Origin: Setomelanomma holmii
Lineage: Eukaryota; Ascomycota; Dothideomycetes; Pleosporales; Phaeosphaeriaceae
Assembly: GCA_010015745.1 (NCBI GenBank)
Contig: ML978205.1
Span: 1-64,000, forward strand
Length of the DNA: 64,000 bases
Direction: 5' to 3'
The position numbers and the translations under genes were made by a program. Below the pieces are notes generated by a model that was not told the origin of the DNA, did no database searches, and saw nothing but the letters and a program-made list of their open reading frames with translations. Position 1 is the stretch's first letter. The number at the start of each line of letters is the position of its first letter. Shown here one piece after another: positions 23,002 through 33,478 of the stretch.

Positions 23002-24600
23002 TCATGCGGCAACAGGTAGTATCACTTTGGAGATTCCGGTATTACCATGGTGAATCGTGTGAACCGCTTTCTCGGTAGGCTTATCAAATTGCGGGTGTGA
23101 CGCTCCCGCAACGATGAGTCGGATCTTACTTCCCTTTGCAAATCGGTGTGCACAGTCCCTCAAGTGTAAGACAACGATAACGCTACCTCTATCAGGGCCT
23201 AGGCGCACACATGTATCGGTAATGGCATGTGACCGACCTTTGGCGTGGACTTCGCTGAAACGAACGAAGAGGTCGGTGTTTAGTGTGTCACTCGTGTGGG
23301 TTAGTTCGACTAAAGTCTTCCCCATGACCTCCAAATTCTGCTCAAGCGCTTCGCTCGTGAAGGTAAAGACATCAGAGCGACTTGCTAGAGCAGTATCGTC
23401 TGCGCTGCCTCCTCCCAGGAGTAAGTTACCACCCATCGTGGGTGTGGGGTGCATTGAATCGAAAGTAAAGGTTGATAAGCTTGTCACCGCAGAACCCGAC
23501 TCACTTTCCTGGAGTTTCCCACTTGAGTAGAGGTGAAACACCTGTTGAGATGTTTGTGGTGGCCATCCGTATCCTTCTCTCCACTCCTGAGCACCGGTAA
23601 CGAAGTACTGCAATGGTGACTTGCGGACAATCTGCTTGCGCTTCGCAATATGCTCTTCCAGCCAGTCGAAAGACTGCTGGTAAACCCTCGAATCGATGCC
23701 AACCTGCAGGTGGTTCCAAGGCCCCATCGTCAACGCAACATTCGTGTTGCGCTTGCTCAGCCGCGCATATTGCTCGGTTGTCTGTCGTGCAAAAACGTCA
23801 TACCATCCTCCGACCAGGAAAATGGGAATGTTTGCTCGCTCTAGAGCTTCCGGGGAGTTCATCTGATCGTAGTGCTGGTGTGTGAGATCTGGATGGTCAA
23901 CGACAATGTCAAGCCATGGCGCGCGACCGTCGAAGTGCGACTTGACGCTTTCCGCCAATGGACTCCGATCTAGCACAGGCCGCATCCGCTTTCTCGAATT
24001 TAATGCTTGGTAGGCGTGAACTATTCCAGTTTCTCCTTGGGTTGACACGGTCTCGCCCCAAATGATGCACTACAAAGCAAGTGATCCAGTGGCCCACAGC
24101 TGCTTGCTGAAATCGTGAGGCGCACATTGAATGACTGCGGCTACCATGTCTGGTGGAGGATTCCGGAGGAGCGCCCGTTGCACAGAACCGAGATACGAGC
24201 CGCCAAGCGTTGCAAAAGACCCAGTATACCATTCTTGCTTCCGCATCCATGCCACTACAGCATGTCCATCTTCTTCCTCATTCCGCCAGGGATCAAACAC
24301 GCCTCCAGAGCCAAATGTCCCGCGACAACTGACCAGCAAGCATACGTATCCTTGTGAAGCGTATGGTCGGGCGCTGAGAAGTGCGAACGCGAGACCTCTG
24401 CCGCATGGACTGCGAATGAGGATTGTGCCTGCGGGCCTCTGATCCTTGGGTAGAACAGGCTCGTACAGGTCGGCCACCAGTTCAAAAAGCTCTGGCTGAG
24501 TAGGTACCGGGATTTGGACATTCCTAATTGTGTACGAGCATATTTCGGGAGGGAATCCAAGCTTTCGTGCTACCAGTCGGTCAACGGCACCCGTGAGCAG
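23002..24600 (-). pseudogene. CocE/NonD family hydrolase (X-Pro dipeptidyl-peptidase, S15-like) with an in-frame stop
   Basis: Two long stretches lie in the same minus-strand frame, separated by one TAG (complement of 24070-24072). The upstream part contains RSPCGRGLAF, GYVCLLVSCRGTFGSGG and the nucleophile segment TLGGSYLGSVQ, with Ser in the G-x-S-x-x-G elbow, followed by AAVIQCAPHDF. The downstream part has IPIFLVGGWYDVFARQTTEQ (acid region), MGPWNHLQVG with the catalytic His, and the jelly-roll C-terminal domain ending near DKPTEKAVHTIHHGNTG. Relatives hydrolyse esters or amides, for instance cocaine esterase. No splice sites flank the stop. The 5' end has no ATG: the frame opens after a TAA near 24612 with LLTGAVDRLVARKLGFPPE. 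The locus is therefore probably a pseudogene, unless the TAG is a sequence error and an upstream exon exists. Confidence 0.75.
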
Positions 24601-25288
24601 TCCTCGTTATTTTCTCATTCTGACGAGTCGATAGATTGTTGATGTCGTGTAGTTGTAAGGGAGAGTTGTTGTTTGCTTTATGGATGGTCAGTTCGTCCCA
24701 GACGGACATGAGATTGTTTGTCTTGGCCTGAATACGGCAATGCGCGTAAGTGATACAATGACCATGAAGGGTGTAAGCCCGGTATCTCGGGATAGCGCTT
24801 CCGAGACCTGGATTCGGATTCGGATTCGGCTTCGGGTGACGTAGTGAACATACCAATGAGATGTGACTGTGAGTGAGAAAGAGCTTGACGAGAAAGCAGA
24901 GAACAGTCGAAGAAATGGTGTTTCTAACAGACAGCGTGCATCGAAAATACTGATTGAGCGGACAAACGTTGGCAAGAGCGTGTCTGGCAAGGCCATGCCA
25001 GCGACTCAGAGTGAAACTAGAGAGAAACAGCGACCTACGGCATCACGGATGCAATGAACGATACCTTTAGATTCGATGATGAATAGCTGGCATGGAACAT
25101 GATGTGTTCCGGCGCGATTACATGAGGCGTAGTATTTTGCAGATGAGGAGCACCAAAGTTGGAAGGCGCTCACGACGCTCCTGCAATCGGCGAAACCTCG
25201 GGCCGCCCGTAGCCAGGAACCAGGGAGCTGAGCTGAGCTTCCATAAACACCACCTTTCTAGAAGCGCCGCTAATCCACATCACACGCA
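24601..25288. other. Divergent spacer between hydrolase relic and CHS5
   Basis: About 690 bases containing a short GATTCG tandem repeat and the presumed promoter of the CHS5 homologue. No other gene was seen. Confidence 0.4.
24811..24834. repeat. Hexanucleotide repeat (GATTCG)n
   Basis: Three perfect GATTCG units followed by one variant (GCTTCG) in tandem. It is too short to affect neighbouring genes obviously. Confidence 0.8.
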
Positions 25289-26569
25289 ATGCTTGTCTCT
25301 CTTACAGTCGGCAAGGTCGATGCCGGTGTGGCTGTTCTCTTAACAGAAGACAAACGCCTCGTACGCGCCCAATCTCGTCCATGCTGCCCTAAATGTCAAC
25401 ACCGCGCAAGGCGGTCCCTGCATTCACTGTGACTGACCCCAGCGCAGATCGAATTTCCGTCAATATTGCTCCCGCCAGACATCTCCTCCGGCAGCATAGT
25501 CGACATCGACGTGGGGCGCAACTACAAAGCCGAATCCGACTCTGCGGCTGCCTTCCACGAACTGCAGTCTGAGATATTCCGCACATTCGGCCAGCGCACA
25601 CCAACCGCACCCGCCATCCGCTGTCGCAATGCCACACAAACCTCGGTTGTACTGGAGTGGGACCCCATAGACGTCGCGACGGCCGAGCTACGAAGCCTCA
25701 CACTCTACCGCAATGGCAGCAAGGCAGGCACCATACCCAAGCCGAGCGAAGTGCAGAGCACGAAGCTCAGTGGTCTGGCAGTGGATACAGAATACACCTT
25801 TCACCTGGTGCTGAAGACGAGCGCGGGCACGTTCAGCAGTGACAAGCTCAATGTGCAGACACACAAGATGACAGATCTCTCTGGTATCACAATAACGCCA
25901 GGTCACATGCCAGCTGCTCTGCGTGAGTCGCTACAGCGGTCGGTTGAGAGGATAGGTGCCAAGATTGCAGATAATGTCCGAATTGACACCACCCACTTCG
26001 TATGCACAGAGGGCAGAGGTCCGGCGTGGGAGAAGGCGGTAGAGAACAACATCCCAGTGGTCGTGCCAGATTGGGTCATAGGATGCGAGCGAGAAGGCAG
26101 GATTGTTGGTGTGAGGGGTTACTATCTTAATGCCGACCCCAGGTTACGAAGTGTTGGCCCAGGCGTCTCGCAGCAATCCCCCCAGCAAGCACAACCACAG
26201 CAGCAGCAGCAGCAAGTCAGAAGTCCAGTCACCAGCCCAAGAACCGAAATCACGCCTCCGACGCCAGAAAGACCGACTCACGAGCGAGACGAGGACGCCC
26301 CGCCGCCACCACCCAAAGACAATGTCAGCGAGAAGAGCGAGGCCACAACACCAGAGCCCAAGTCACAGGCTGAAGAGCAGAAAGTTCGGACGGAGGACTT
26401 TAAACCGCAGGCAGAGAAGGAAGATGATAGTGAGGACGAGTCGGAAGCTGAGACGAGCAATGAGAAGTCATTAGAGGCTGGGTTGCCAAGCAGACCGAAG
26501 AATGGGAGGCAGCCATCAGTGGAAGAGGATGACGGAGATGCAGGTAGCTTCCAGGAGGTGCAACTATGA
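25289..26569 (+). CDS. CHS5: Chs5 homologue: exomer/chitin biosynthesis protein with FN3 and BRCT domains
   Basis: Exons 25289-25360 and 25448-26569 give 397 residues. The N-terminus, LTVGKVDAGVAVLLTEDKRL joined to IEFPSILLPPDISSGSIVDI, matches the Chs5 N-terminal dimerisation segment. A fibronectin type III domain follows at about residues 75-160 (PTAPAIRCRNATQTSVVLEW through TEYTFHLVL). A BRCT domain lies at about 165-250 (GITITPGHMP, TTHFVCTEGRGPAWEKA, PVVVPDWVIGCEREGR, YYLNADP). The tail is Gln/Pro/Glu-rich and disordered. Chs5 is the core of the exomer complex at the trans-Golgi, which carries chitin synthase Chs3 to the cell surface in yeast. The exon join restores the conserved KRL-IEFPS reading, so the first intron is well supported. 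Confidence 0.92.
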
Positions 26570-26924
26570 TGGCGAGCGTAGAGCGTAATGTGGGATTGGA
26601 CGAAGAACCATGAATCGTATGGCTATTGTCGGGGCCCACGATAATCTACACTACCTCTGTATCCTTCTCAGCTGCTCATTCTTCACCTCGTTGCTTTGCC
26701 TAACTTGACATAGGTCGTTGAATCCTAGGGAGCATTTTTGCGCTAACGTGCACAGACACGTTTCATTGGTCGTACTAAGAATCGCGTCCGAGCGTGATGA
26801 TAGTCCAAGCAACATGGACCCACTGAGCAGAGCATCACATATAGTTTGAGATGATCCTTTTGATCGATGTCGCTTGAAACACCCTACCTTATCATCCAGT
26901 TGTTTTGCGTGGTCGGTGGCAACG
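26570..26924. other. Short spacer between CHS5 and the acyltransferase locus
   Basis: About 350 bases in tandem orientation, holding a 3' untranslated region and a promoter. No other feature is visible. Confidence 0.4.
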
Positions 26925-28269
26925 ATGTCCCTCGAACTACCACAGTCCATTATTGCGTGCCAGATTCCGCTGCTTTATCTCAATAACTTTCTCGCACTAT
27001 CCGTCGGACCCACCAACCAAGTCCTCCGTTTGGGAATCACGCTGCCTATTCTCGTCCTTCTAGTTTCGCAGTCGCTGTATCGCCAGTGGAGCGGGGGGTG
27101 GGGCATACATTATGCTTTGGAGTGTTTGGTGCGGTGTTGTGTTTGGGTGTATGTTGATTGGAATATTTTGGGGAGTCCAGATAAAGAGAAGTGGCATAAG
27201 GTCCATCCTAATGGAGAAGAGAAGAAAGGTTTGGATAACAAGGAGGCATCGTCGGTGCCAAGCGGGTTTTGGAAAAGAGCATAGTGCGGCGTGAGATTAG
27301 GCACGGGAAATAGATATGTTGGATGGAGCTGTCAGGTAGAAATGTGCCTGTTGAAGTCGATGCTAATTATCCGAAATTGTAAGTTCTCTCCTCTGCCACG
27401 AGTTGTGAGGATAGCGCTGACATGACTGACTTGTCTCAGACTGTTTGTTTTCCGGAAGACGATACGCGCAGCATTCTTCGACATTCTAGTCGACATCCTA
27501 TATGCATACACGGCTTCTTCACCACACGGCTCCTGGACCGATATCGCGCACATCAAATCCGCAGCGAGCTTCTCCTCCGAGCCGTTCCTTAAGAGACTCT
27601 GGTTCGCATGGATCCACATTGTATTGACCTATGTCAGCATGGAGCAAGCGAATGCAGCGTATGGTTTGTTCAGCGTCGCGACAGGACTGGCGAGTCCGGC
27701 GGAGTGTTCGAGTATGTTTGGAGATTTGAGGGGTTTGGTGTGTGTGAGGAGGGCCTGGTCGTAAGTCGATCCCATTCCTGGTGTTTGAGTGTTGAGAGAT
27801 GTACATGGAAGACAGGTATTTATGCTTGATTTTGCTGACGTTGAACAGGTCAGTATGGCATCAGCAAATGCGCCGTATATGGTCCGCACCAGGGATTTTC
27901 CTGGCACGCGATATATTGCACCTTCCCAAAGGCTCGTTCGCGTTAAAGTACCTGCAGCTTTTTGTCGGCTTTGGAATATCTGGTATTATTCATGCGGGGG
28001 CGTCGATGTTGACACATCGCTCATTTGAAGATGACGGTGCGTTTGCTGTGTTTATTGGGCAAGCTGTGATTATTATGTTTGAAAATCATGTCATTGCTTT
28101 GGGAAAGAAAATGGGACTCAAGGACTCGATATCCTGGCGAGTTATAGGACTTGTCTGGACTGTGTTCGCGATTGGTACCAGCACGGATAGATGGACATGT
28201 AACGTCGTTGGGCATGGGATGTGGGTGCATGACAGGAAGCCGGACTACTTTGGCATCGATCCCAAATAA
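26925..28269 (+). pseudogene. Wax-synthase/MBOAT-type membrane O-acyltransferase, reading frame disrupted
   Basis: Exon 1 from 26925 encodes a membrane start (LPQSIIACQIPLLYLNNFLA), LGSPDKEKWHKVHP and then SGFWKRA. Exon 2 (27440-27760) encodes LFVFRKTIRAAFFDILVDIL and SMFGDLRGLVCVRRAW. Exon 3 (27849-28269) has SVWHQQMRRIWS, close to the F-W-H-Q-x-x-R motif of the family, with the later conserved His in SGIIHAG. Homologues such as wax synthases and trichothecene acetyltransferase-like enzymes transfer acyl groups inside membranes. Two lesions stand out. The codon after FWKRA is TAG at 27282-27284, where the family has Trp (KRLWW). After GWSCQVE one base is missing, so NVPVEVDANYPK is read in another frame. 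No plausible intron removes both. A true pseudogene or assembly errors are the alternatives. Confidence 0.75.
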
Positions 28270-28503
28270 TTTGGAGCAGGAACTGTGGTAGCGAACACCG
28301 CGGAAGCGAGAGGCGAAATGCCGCTCTCATGGATTAGCTCATACTCACTGTACTTTCTCCATGACTCATTAGTAGTACGTCCCTGATTGATCCATGGTTC
28401 ACGGCCACCGATCGAAAAGAGAAGAGTCCAAAATAGCGACCCAAGTTTGTCCTCCTTGCGCACCACATCATTCCCACTACCTGGCGAAAGAATCCTCATA
28501 TGA

Positions 28504-28917
28504 AATTTTCTCGCAACCCATATTCGCCACCGTCTTGCCCTCCTTCCCACACCAAGTACACACGGCCTCGAATATCTCCTCCCAAACATGGACGACCTCA
28601 AATGCTTCCTATCAAGTGTGGAAGACTTCAGATATCTCATACCTGAACTCGACAATCTCAAATATCTCATACCAAACATGAACGACTTCAAGTAACTCAT
28701 ACCAAACGACTTCCAGTACCTCTTCCCTTTCACCTTCACCTTCAGCACCTGCAACTTCGCCTGGCTCAAATTGGACCCGCTTCCCAACGACAAGACCGTC
28801 CTGGGGATATACGAAGTGCGCTTAAATATTGCCTTTATGCGGGCTGGATGCTGGTTTGTCGTCATTGCTGGTATCATTCTCCTTGGCCTCGTTATGTGTG
28901 CGGCTCTTGCTTCATAG
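28504..28917 (+). pseudogene. Unidentified 10-residue-repeat locus ending in a membrane helix
   Basis: In one plus-strand frame, tandem 30-base units encode a 10-residue repeat of the form [LF]-x-[YC]-[LF]-[LI]-P-x-x-x-[DN] (EYLLPNMDD, RYLIPELDN, KYLIPNMND and others). The frame continues through FAWLKLDPLPNDKTVLGIYE and RLNIAFMRAG into a hydrophobic helix WFVVIAGIILLGLVMCAALA and a stop at 28915. A TAA at 28693-28695 sits where other units have TAT (Tyr). An upstream TGA at 28501 leaves no ATG start, so a 5' exon or decay is likely. Differences between units are conservative (Leu/Phe, Ile/Leu, Asp/Asn/Glu), which suggests this frame was once translated. A competing minus-strand frame across the same repeat (28245-29096) is open for 283 codons but looks like a shadow. 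No family was recognised. Confidence 0.35.
28567..28716. repeat. Minisatellite of about five 30-base units
   Basis: Imperfect tandem units begin at 28567, 28597, 28627, 28657 and 28687; the last is shortened to about 24 bases. A typical unit reads CTCAAATATCTCATACCAAA followed by CATGAACGAC. Because the period is a multiple of three, every frame is periodic here, which explains open frames on both strands. Confidence 0.85.
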
Positions 28918-31900
28918 CAGGATCCGAGGTCAGCGAGAGATGGGTGAACGAAGAGGTATTTAGGGGAGATAGTCTGACGATGTTCGAATTGGAGTACACA
29001 ATTCGCACGAGGTCGGGACGTCTTGTTCAAGGGATTGGTATTTGATGTAGTACCTAGATACAGGGAAATGACATGTGTAGACTGTGTTAGGAGCAAAGCA
29101 GAATCGACGCCACTGGGTCATGCAATAAATCGTGCGCTCTCAGCTCGCATCTCACGAATCCTTTGGAAAGGTTTGGACAAGAAAAGGAAAACCAGGTACT
29201 TAATACGGGTGCAGAGGTTCCTTCAGACTCTAAATTGAGACTGCTCGCATTAAGTTATACCTTCACTTGCCCGTCATTGAGATGTTACCCCTCTTGGATA
29301 CTACTACTTCTTTTTGCGGACGCTGGGACATCTTATTTCATGACCATTCGTGAAATATTTCAGTGCTGCGCGAGGGTATACGCACACTGTTGGAGGCTTG
29401 ACTATGTTTGTATACATTACCTGGAATCTCACTAGCGTACCAAAGCTTGTACAACCAGCGCAATAGGCACCCTTGAGCATGTTCAGGAGCGTTCCGGTCT
29501 CGTACATGCGGAGCTGATGCGAAATCAAAGGTTGGTAGCGATTTCTTGTTGGTCCTGCAAATCTTGGTAGTGTGGGGTAGTCTCGATGGTCGTGAGCATC
29601 GCTAGCAGTCGGAATTACAGTACCGCGTGGTCGAATTCATAGGATGCTGCGCATGCTCATTGATCTTAAGCAAGACACTGATGTGCCTATACTGCGGAAT
29701 GCACCATGGATATTCTCTCGAAGTCGAAGCAACGTGGCAGCCTCAGCTACACCGCCGGGTCAAATCTTGGCCAGGATCTTGATTGTTTCGTGTCTGATAA
29801 AGACGACCCTGTGCAAAAAGCCGTTGCAGATTGAAGATAAACCCCGGGTAAGCAGAGACCGCTTATTCGTAACGAGATCGACCCGTATATATCCGCTGTA
29901 GGCGAGCGTCACTCAAGAGCTTGCTTTGTGTGACCTCAGTCCATGGGCAAGCGAGAGGGTGGGGGCCATCGGGTTTACGCCTGGAATGCATGCGTGTTCC
30001 CGCTGCTCACGTTCAATTCCAGCGAGTCACCATCGCGGACGCACCTCCATTGCTTTGTCGACACATCGGAACCGAAAGCGCACCCAAGATGCAGCTCAAT
30101 GCAGTGTGGTGGATCAGTCAGACTTAAGCAAATCCACTTTGTCACATCGTCATGCGTCGACCTGTCAGCCAACGGCAGATCCAAGTGCAAGCGGCCAAGT
30201 GCAAATCATCCTGCCCGCAGGGTCTGCCGATCGGCCGCAGTAGCGCCATGCAGTCCCTCCCCGGAAGTGTTGCAGAAGGGAGAACATCGAGCCGCGGACC
30301 TCTTGGGTTCTAGAATCGCGGGCGCCAGGCGAAAACGTTGATCGCGGTAACTTCATATGAACGGAAAGCATGTCTGTTACCGGAGGACAACATATTGCCC
30401 AACATGACTGTAAATTGCCGTGCATGCAACAAGCATTTGAACTAGGCGCTGCGTTCCGTTCGGATATATACCATGTGAGGGGCAATAGAGTAGCCGATCC
30501 CCGAGTAACAGTCAGCAAATTCCACAATCCCGGGAGGCCGATGTTGGCTAAATAGGTAGGCGGTCATGGTCCTCCTTTGTCTTAAAGTAGCTGGTGTGCC
30601 TGCAGGGCGACTTCTATGGATGGAAGACCTCGTGTCGGAGCTGGCAGCGGAGAGTGTCTGCTACTCGAAGCGGATACGAGAGGTTGGTAATACCAGGGAC
30701 GACTTCTGCAACGCGAGTCGAGGTAGATTGCCAGGCAAAAGAAATGGACTGCGGTAGGCGTGTTCCGTTTAAAATCACGCCTGAGCGTATTGGTGTTCTT
30801 ACTACGTAAGGAGTAGAAGGGAGACGGTGACAGCGCCAAGGCAAGGCTGAGGAAATGGATACCGTGGCGCGCACAGGTCAGCTACCAAGTTCGCGAAGCT
30901 TCAAGCTAGATCATTCTCCTATCGACCTCCATGCGTCCATGGGAGATGATTTCGCATATTTACTAGGTCGAGTTTTATGCCGAGAAATGAAGGGCGGGAG
31001 TGAGTTCATGCGAATCGCAATGTCAGACCGCCCGGGCTGGTGCCGGAACAATGGCGATTCAGGGCGACGGGATCGAGGAGATCTGCGCCTCGACGTTCCG
31101 CTCTGACACGATGAAACGAACTGTCGGCGCGTTTCGCCTCGCTGGCTTGTGAAGCTATTTCCGAGCTTGTCAGCACACCAACACCATCGTCAGCGGGCTG
31201 ATCCCAACAGACGACCGAGAGACAAACACGATGCTTGAGTGTTGGTTGTGCCGTGATGCGGTAGTGTGCGATGTTTGTTGTGATTTACATTCAGACCTCG
31301 AAACTACCGGTCACATGACGTCCGCATTCGACAAGCCGAGTCCGCTTTCGTCGCTGTGTGGCTCGCTTGCCGGCACGGCACTCTCAGGATGACGCGCAGG
31401 CATTATCCCCTGGATCCACCATCTGTGGCTGTGGACCATCTGAGACAAGGTTTCACGTGGCGGCGGTTCGAAGACCCCAGCCCAGCCTTTTTGTGGCTTC
31501 TTCTAGCGGCGGGTCTGTTGTTCTTTTTCGGTCACGCTACCTTCGGACAACCTTGGACGGTGAGCGCCCAAAAAGGGTATCGACAGATGCGCCTCTCGTC
31601 ACGTCCCGGCAACGGAGCAGCCAAGCAAGGCCGCATGCAATCACCGGCGGCAGCGCGATAGCAGCACACCCAGAACACCAAGGGCCAGGAACGCTGTTGT
31701 CCGCTGCAGGCTGGGCAGCACAATCTCGGCTACGTGCTCATGCGCGCGCAGCTGGCCGTCTGTTGTCAGATGGGTTGGCGGAGCAGGGGTCGATTGGGTG
31801 TGACGCGAGTTTTTTGCTGCCGAAGACGCGGGAGCGGAGGCCAGCCTGCGTCACTCCAGGGCTGCACGAAGGCACGCCCAGGCGAGCTAAGCAGAGCACC

Positions 31901-33478
31901 GGAAGCTTCTTAGTGATGCGAGGATGTGGAGAGACGTGTGGCTTGGCGACGTCCATCGTTAATCAGTGCTCCATGCACCTCTGTGTCACCCACCACCGCT
32001 GCGGCCTTTGTCCCGTCAAGCGCTGCAAGGCGCCGGTTGCCCAGAGCCAGCCTTGGGCGACGCCAGCGCCGTCAGCGTTGCGGGTGCAGCTGCGCGGTCG
32101 AGGCGCGGTGCAGCTCATTGCGGGTATATCTATAAGCTGATCGCGACGCTGGAGAGCCCCCTTTTCGCGATGCGATACATCCCATGGTCTGTCTTGGTTA
32201 AGATATTATGAGAGATGGTCGTGCGAGAGTTGGCGAGCTGGCACCACCAAGGAGCTGAGCATTCCGCCTTATCAGGCATCCGAAGGAATGGGAGTGGCTG
32301 GGAATGCGGTAATCGCCCACGCCTCCCATCTGCTTGATGAGGCCCCGCAGGCGTGCAGCCAACCGTAGGACGCAGCGGCATGTTTGGTGCTGTGGTGAGT
32401 GGAAATAAGCAAACGAACTACAGGCATATCAGATGGATCGACTCTGGTATGCGGGCATAAGGCAGGCAGAGCCGATGGAGATGGCCAAGCTCTGTAAATT
32501 ACGGTTTGGTGACTGGTCGCGATGTTCTCATTGTGATGTTTGCTGCGACTTCACTGGGTGACAGGCGGCAGTACCTTTAGCCCACTCCCATGAGAAACAA
32601 CCGACGAGCGGAGCCGAATCGAACCTGGAGCGAACGGCCATGCTGCATCGGGCGGCATGCCGGGTACATGAAGCTGCGATGCCATCTGGCGATGCTCCAG
32701 ACGCTGCACCTCCATCTGCATCGCGGACGACGTGTTTCATCGCAATGCGCGCCCAAGCAAGGCACTCGTGCTGGTGAGGCGCCCACGCAGCAGCCCTCTG
32801 GCGGATGGCAGGTGCGGCGCCGAGGGAAGGCGCGACTGGCGAATGGAGCCTTAGCGGGAGGGCTCGCAATTTGCTGTTAACGGGTCGCACAGAGACGGCC
32901 GCATCCCTGCGTGTGGGTGCAGGTGGCGTGCGCTATGGCGTTTGGCGCTCCAGAATTGAGACCCACAGTTACCGCACGGATTCTTAACCACACTTTCCAT
33001 CGTATCCCTGTCTGGGTTAGGGTTCTGTCGTCGACATAGAGAATCGTTGGCGCCCCTACTCTCGTCGTCCGCCTGGTGTTCTCTTACTCCACGATTCCTC
33101 CACACCACGCTCTGCAAGGCGACTTCCCATCACACCGCGCGGCCGCATCATCAGCCGCAACATTGCTGCATCATCAGTACGTCGTCTGCTAGTGCTCGGG
33201 TATACCTGCTCGGCGTTCTTCTGCGCACTGCTCTCATTCTCCGCGTTCTCCCCACGCCTCAACTCGCACCTGTCGGTAAGCCCACCGGCACAGCACCGCA
33301 CAGCGTGGTAAGTAACTAATGCCATGCCCATACAGATGACACATCACTGACCCCATCGCGTCATAGGCATTGTGTATTGGGCTTTGTCTTGTTCACCTCG
33401 CTGTCTACCGTCTGAACCACGTTGGTGCTCGCGAGGCGCGCATCTCACACGGGAGACCACACCGCGTAGGACGGGGCC
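28918..33478. other. Gene-poor region, about 4.5 kb
   Basis: No recognisable gene, RNA or transposon was found. Base composition shifts from mixed to GC-rich across 30.5-33.0 kb, where many overlapping open frames (such as 31358-32140 plus) occur on both strands, as expected by chance in GC-rich DNA. The last few hundred bases before 33479 are C/T-rich with repeated CACC and CTC runs and probably form the long leader and promoter of the Ssn6 gene. A plus-strand open stretch at 28848-29045 (GSEVSERWVNEEVFRGD) directly follows the repeat locus and could be a tail exon of it; this is speculative. Confidence 0.5.

Noticed and set aside
28245..29096. 283-codon minus-strand open frame
   Set aside because: It spans the 30-base minisatellite and the 3' end of the acyltransferase on the opposite strand; open frames there follow from the period being a multiple of three.
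31358..32140. 260-codon plus-strand open frame in GC-rich DNA
   Set aside because: No recognisable motif, biased composition, and competing open frames on both strands; likely chance.
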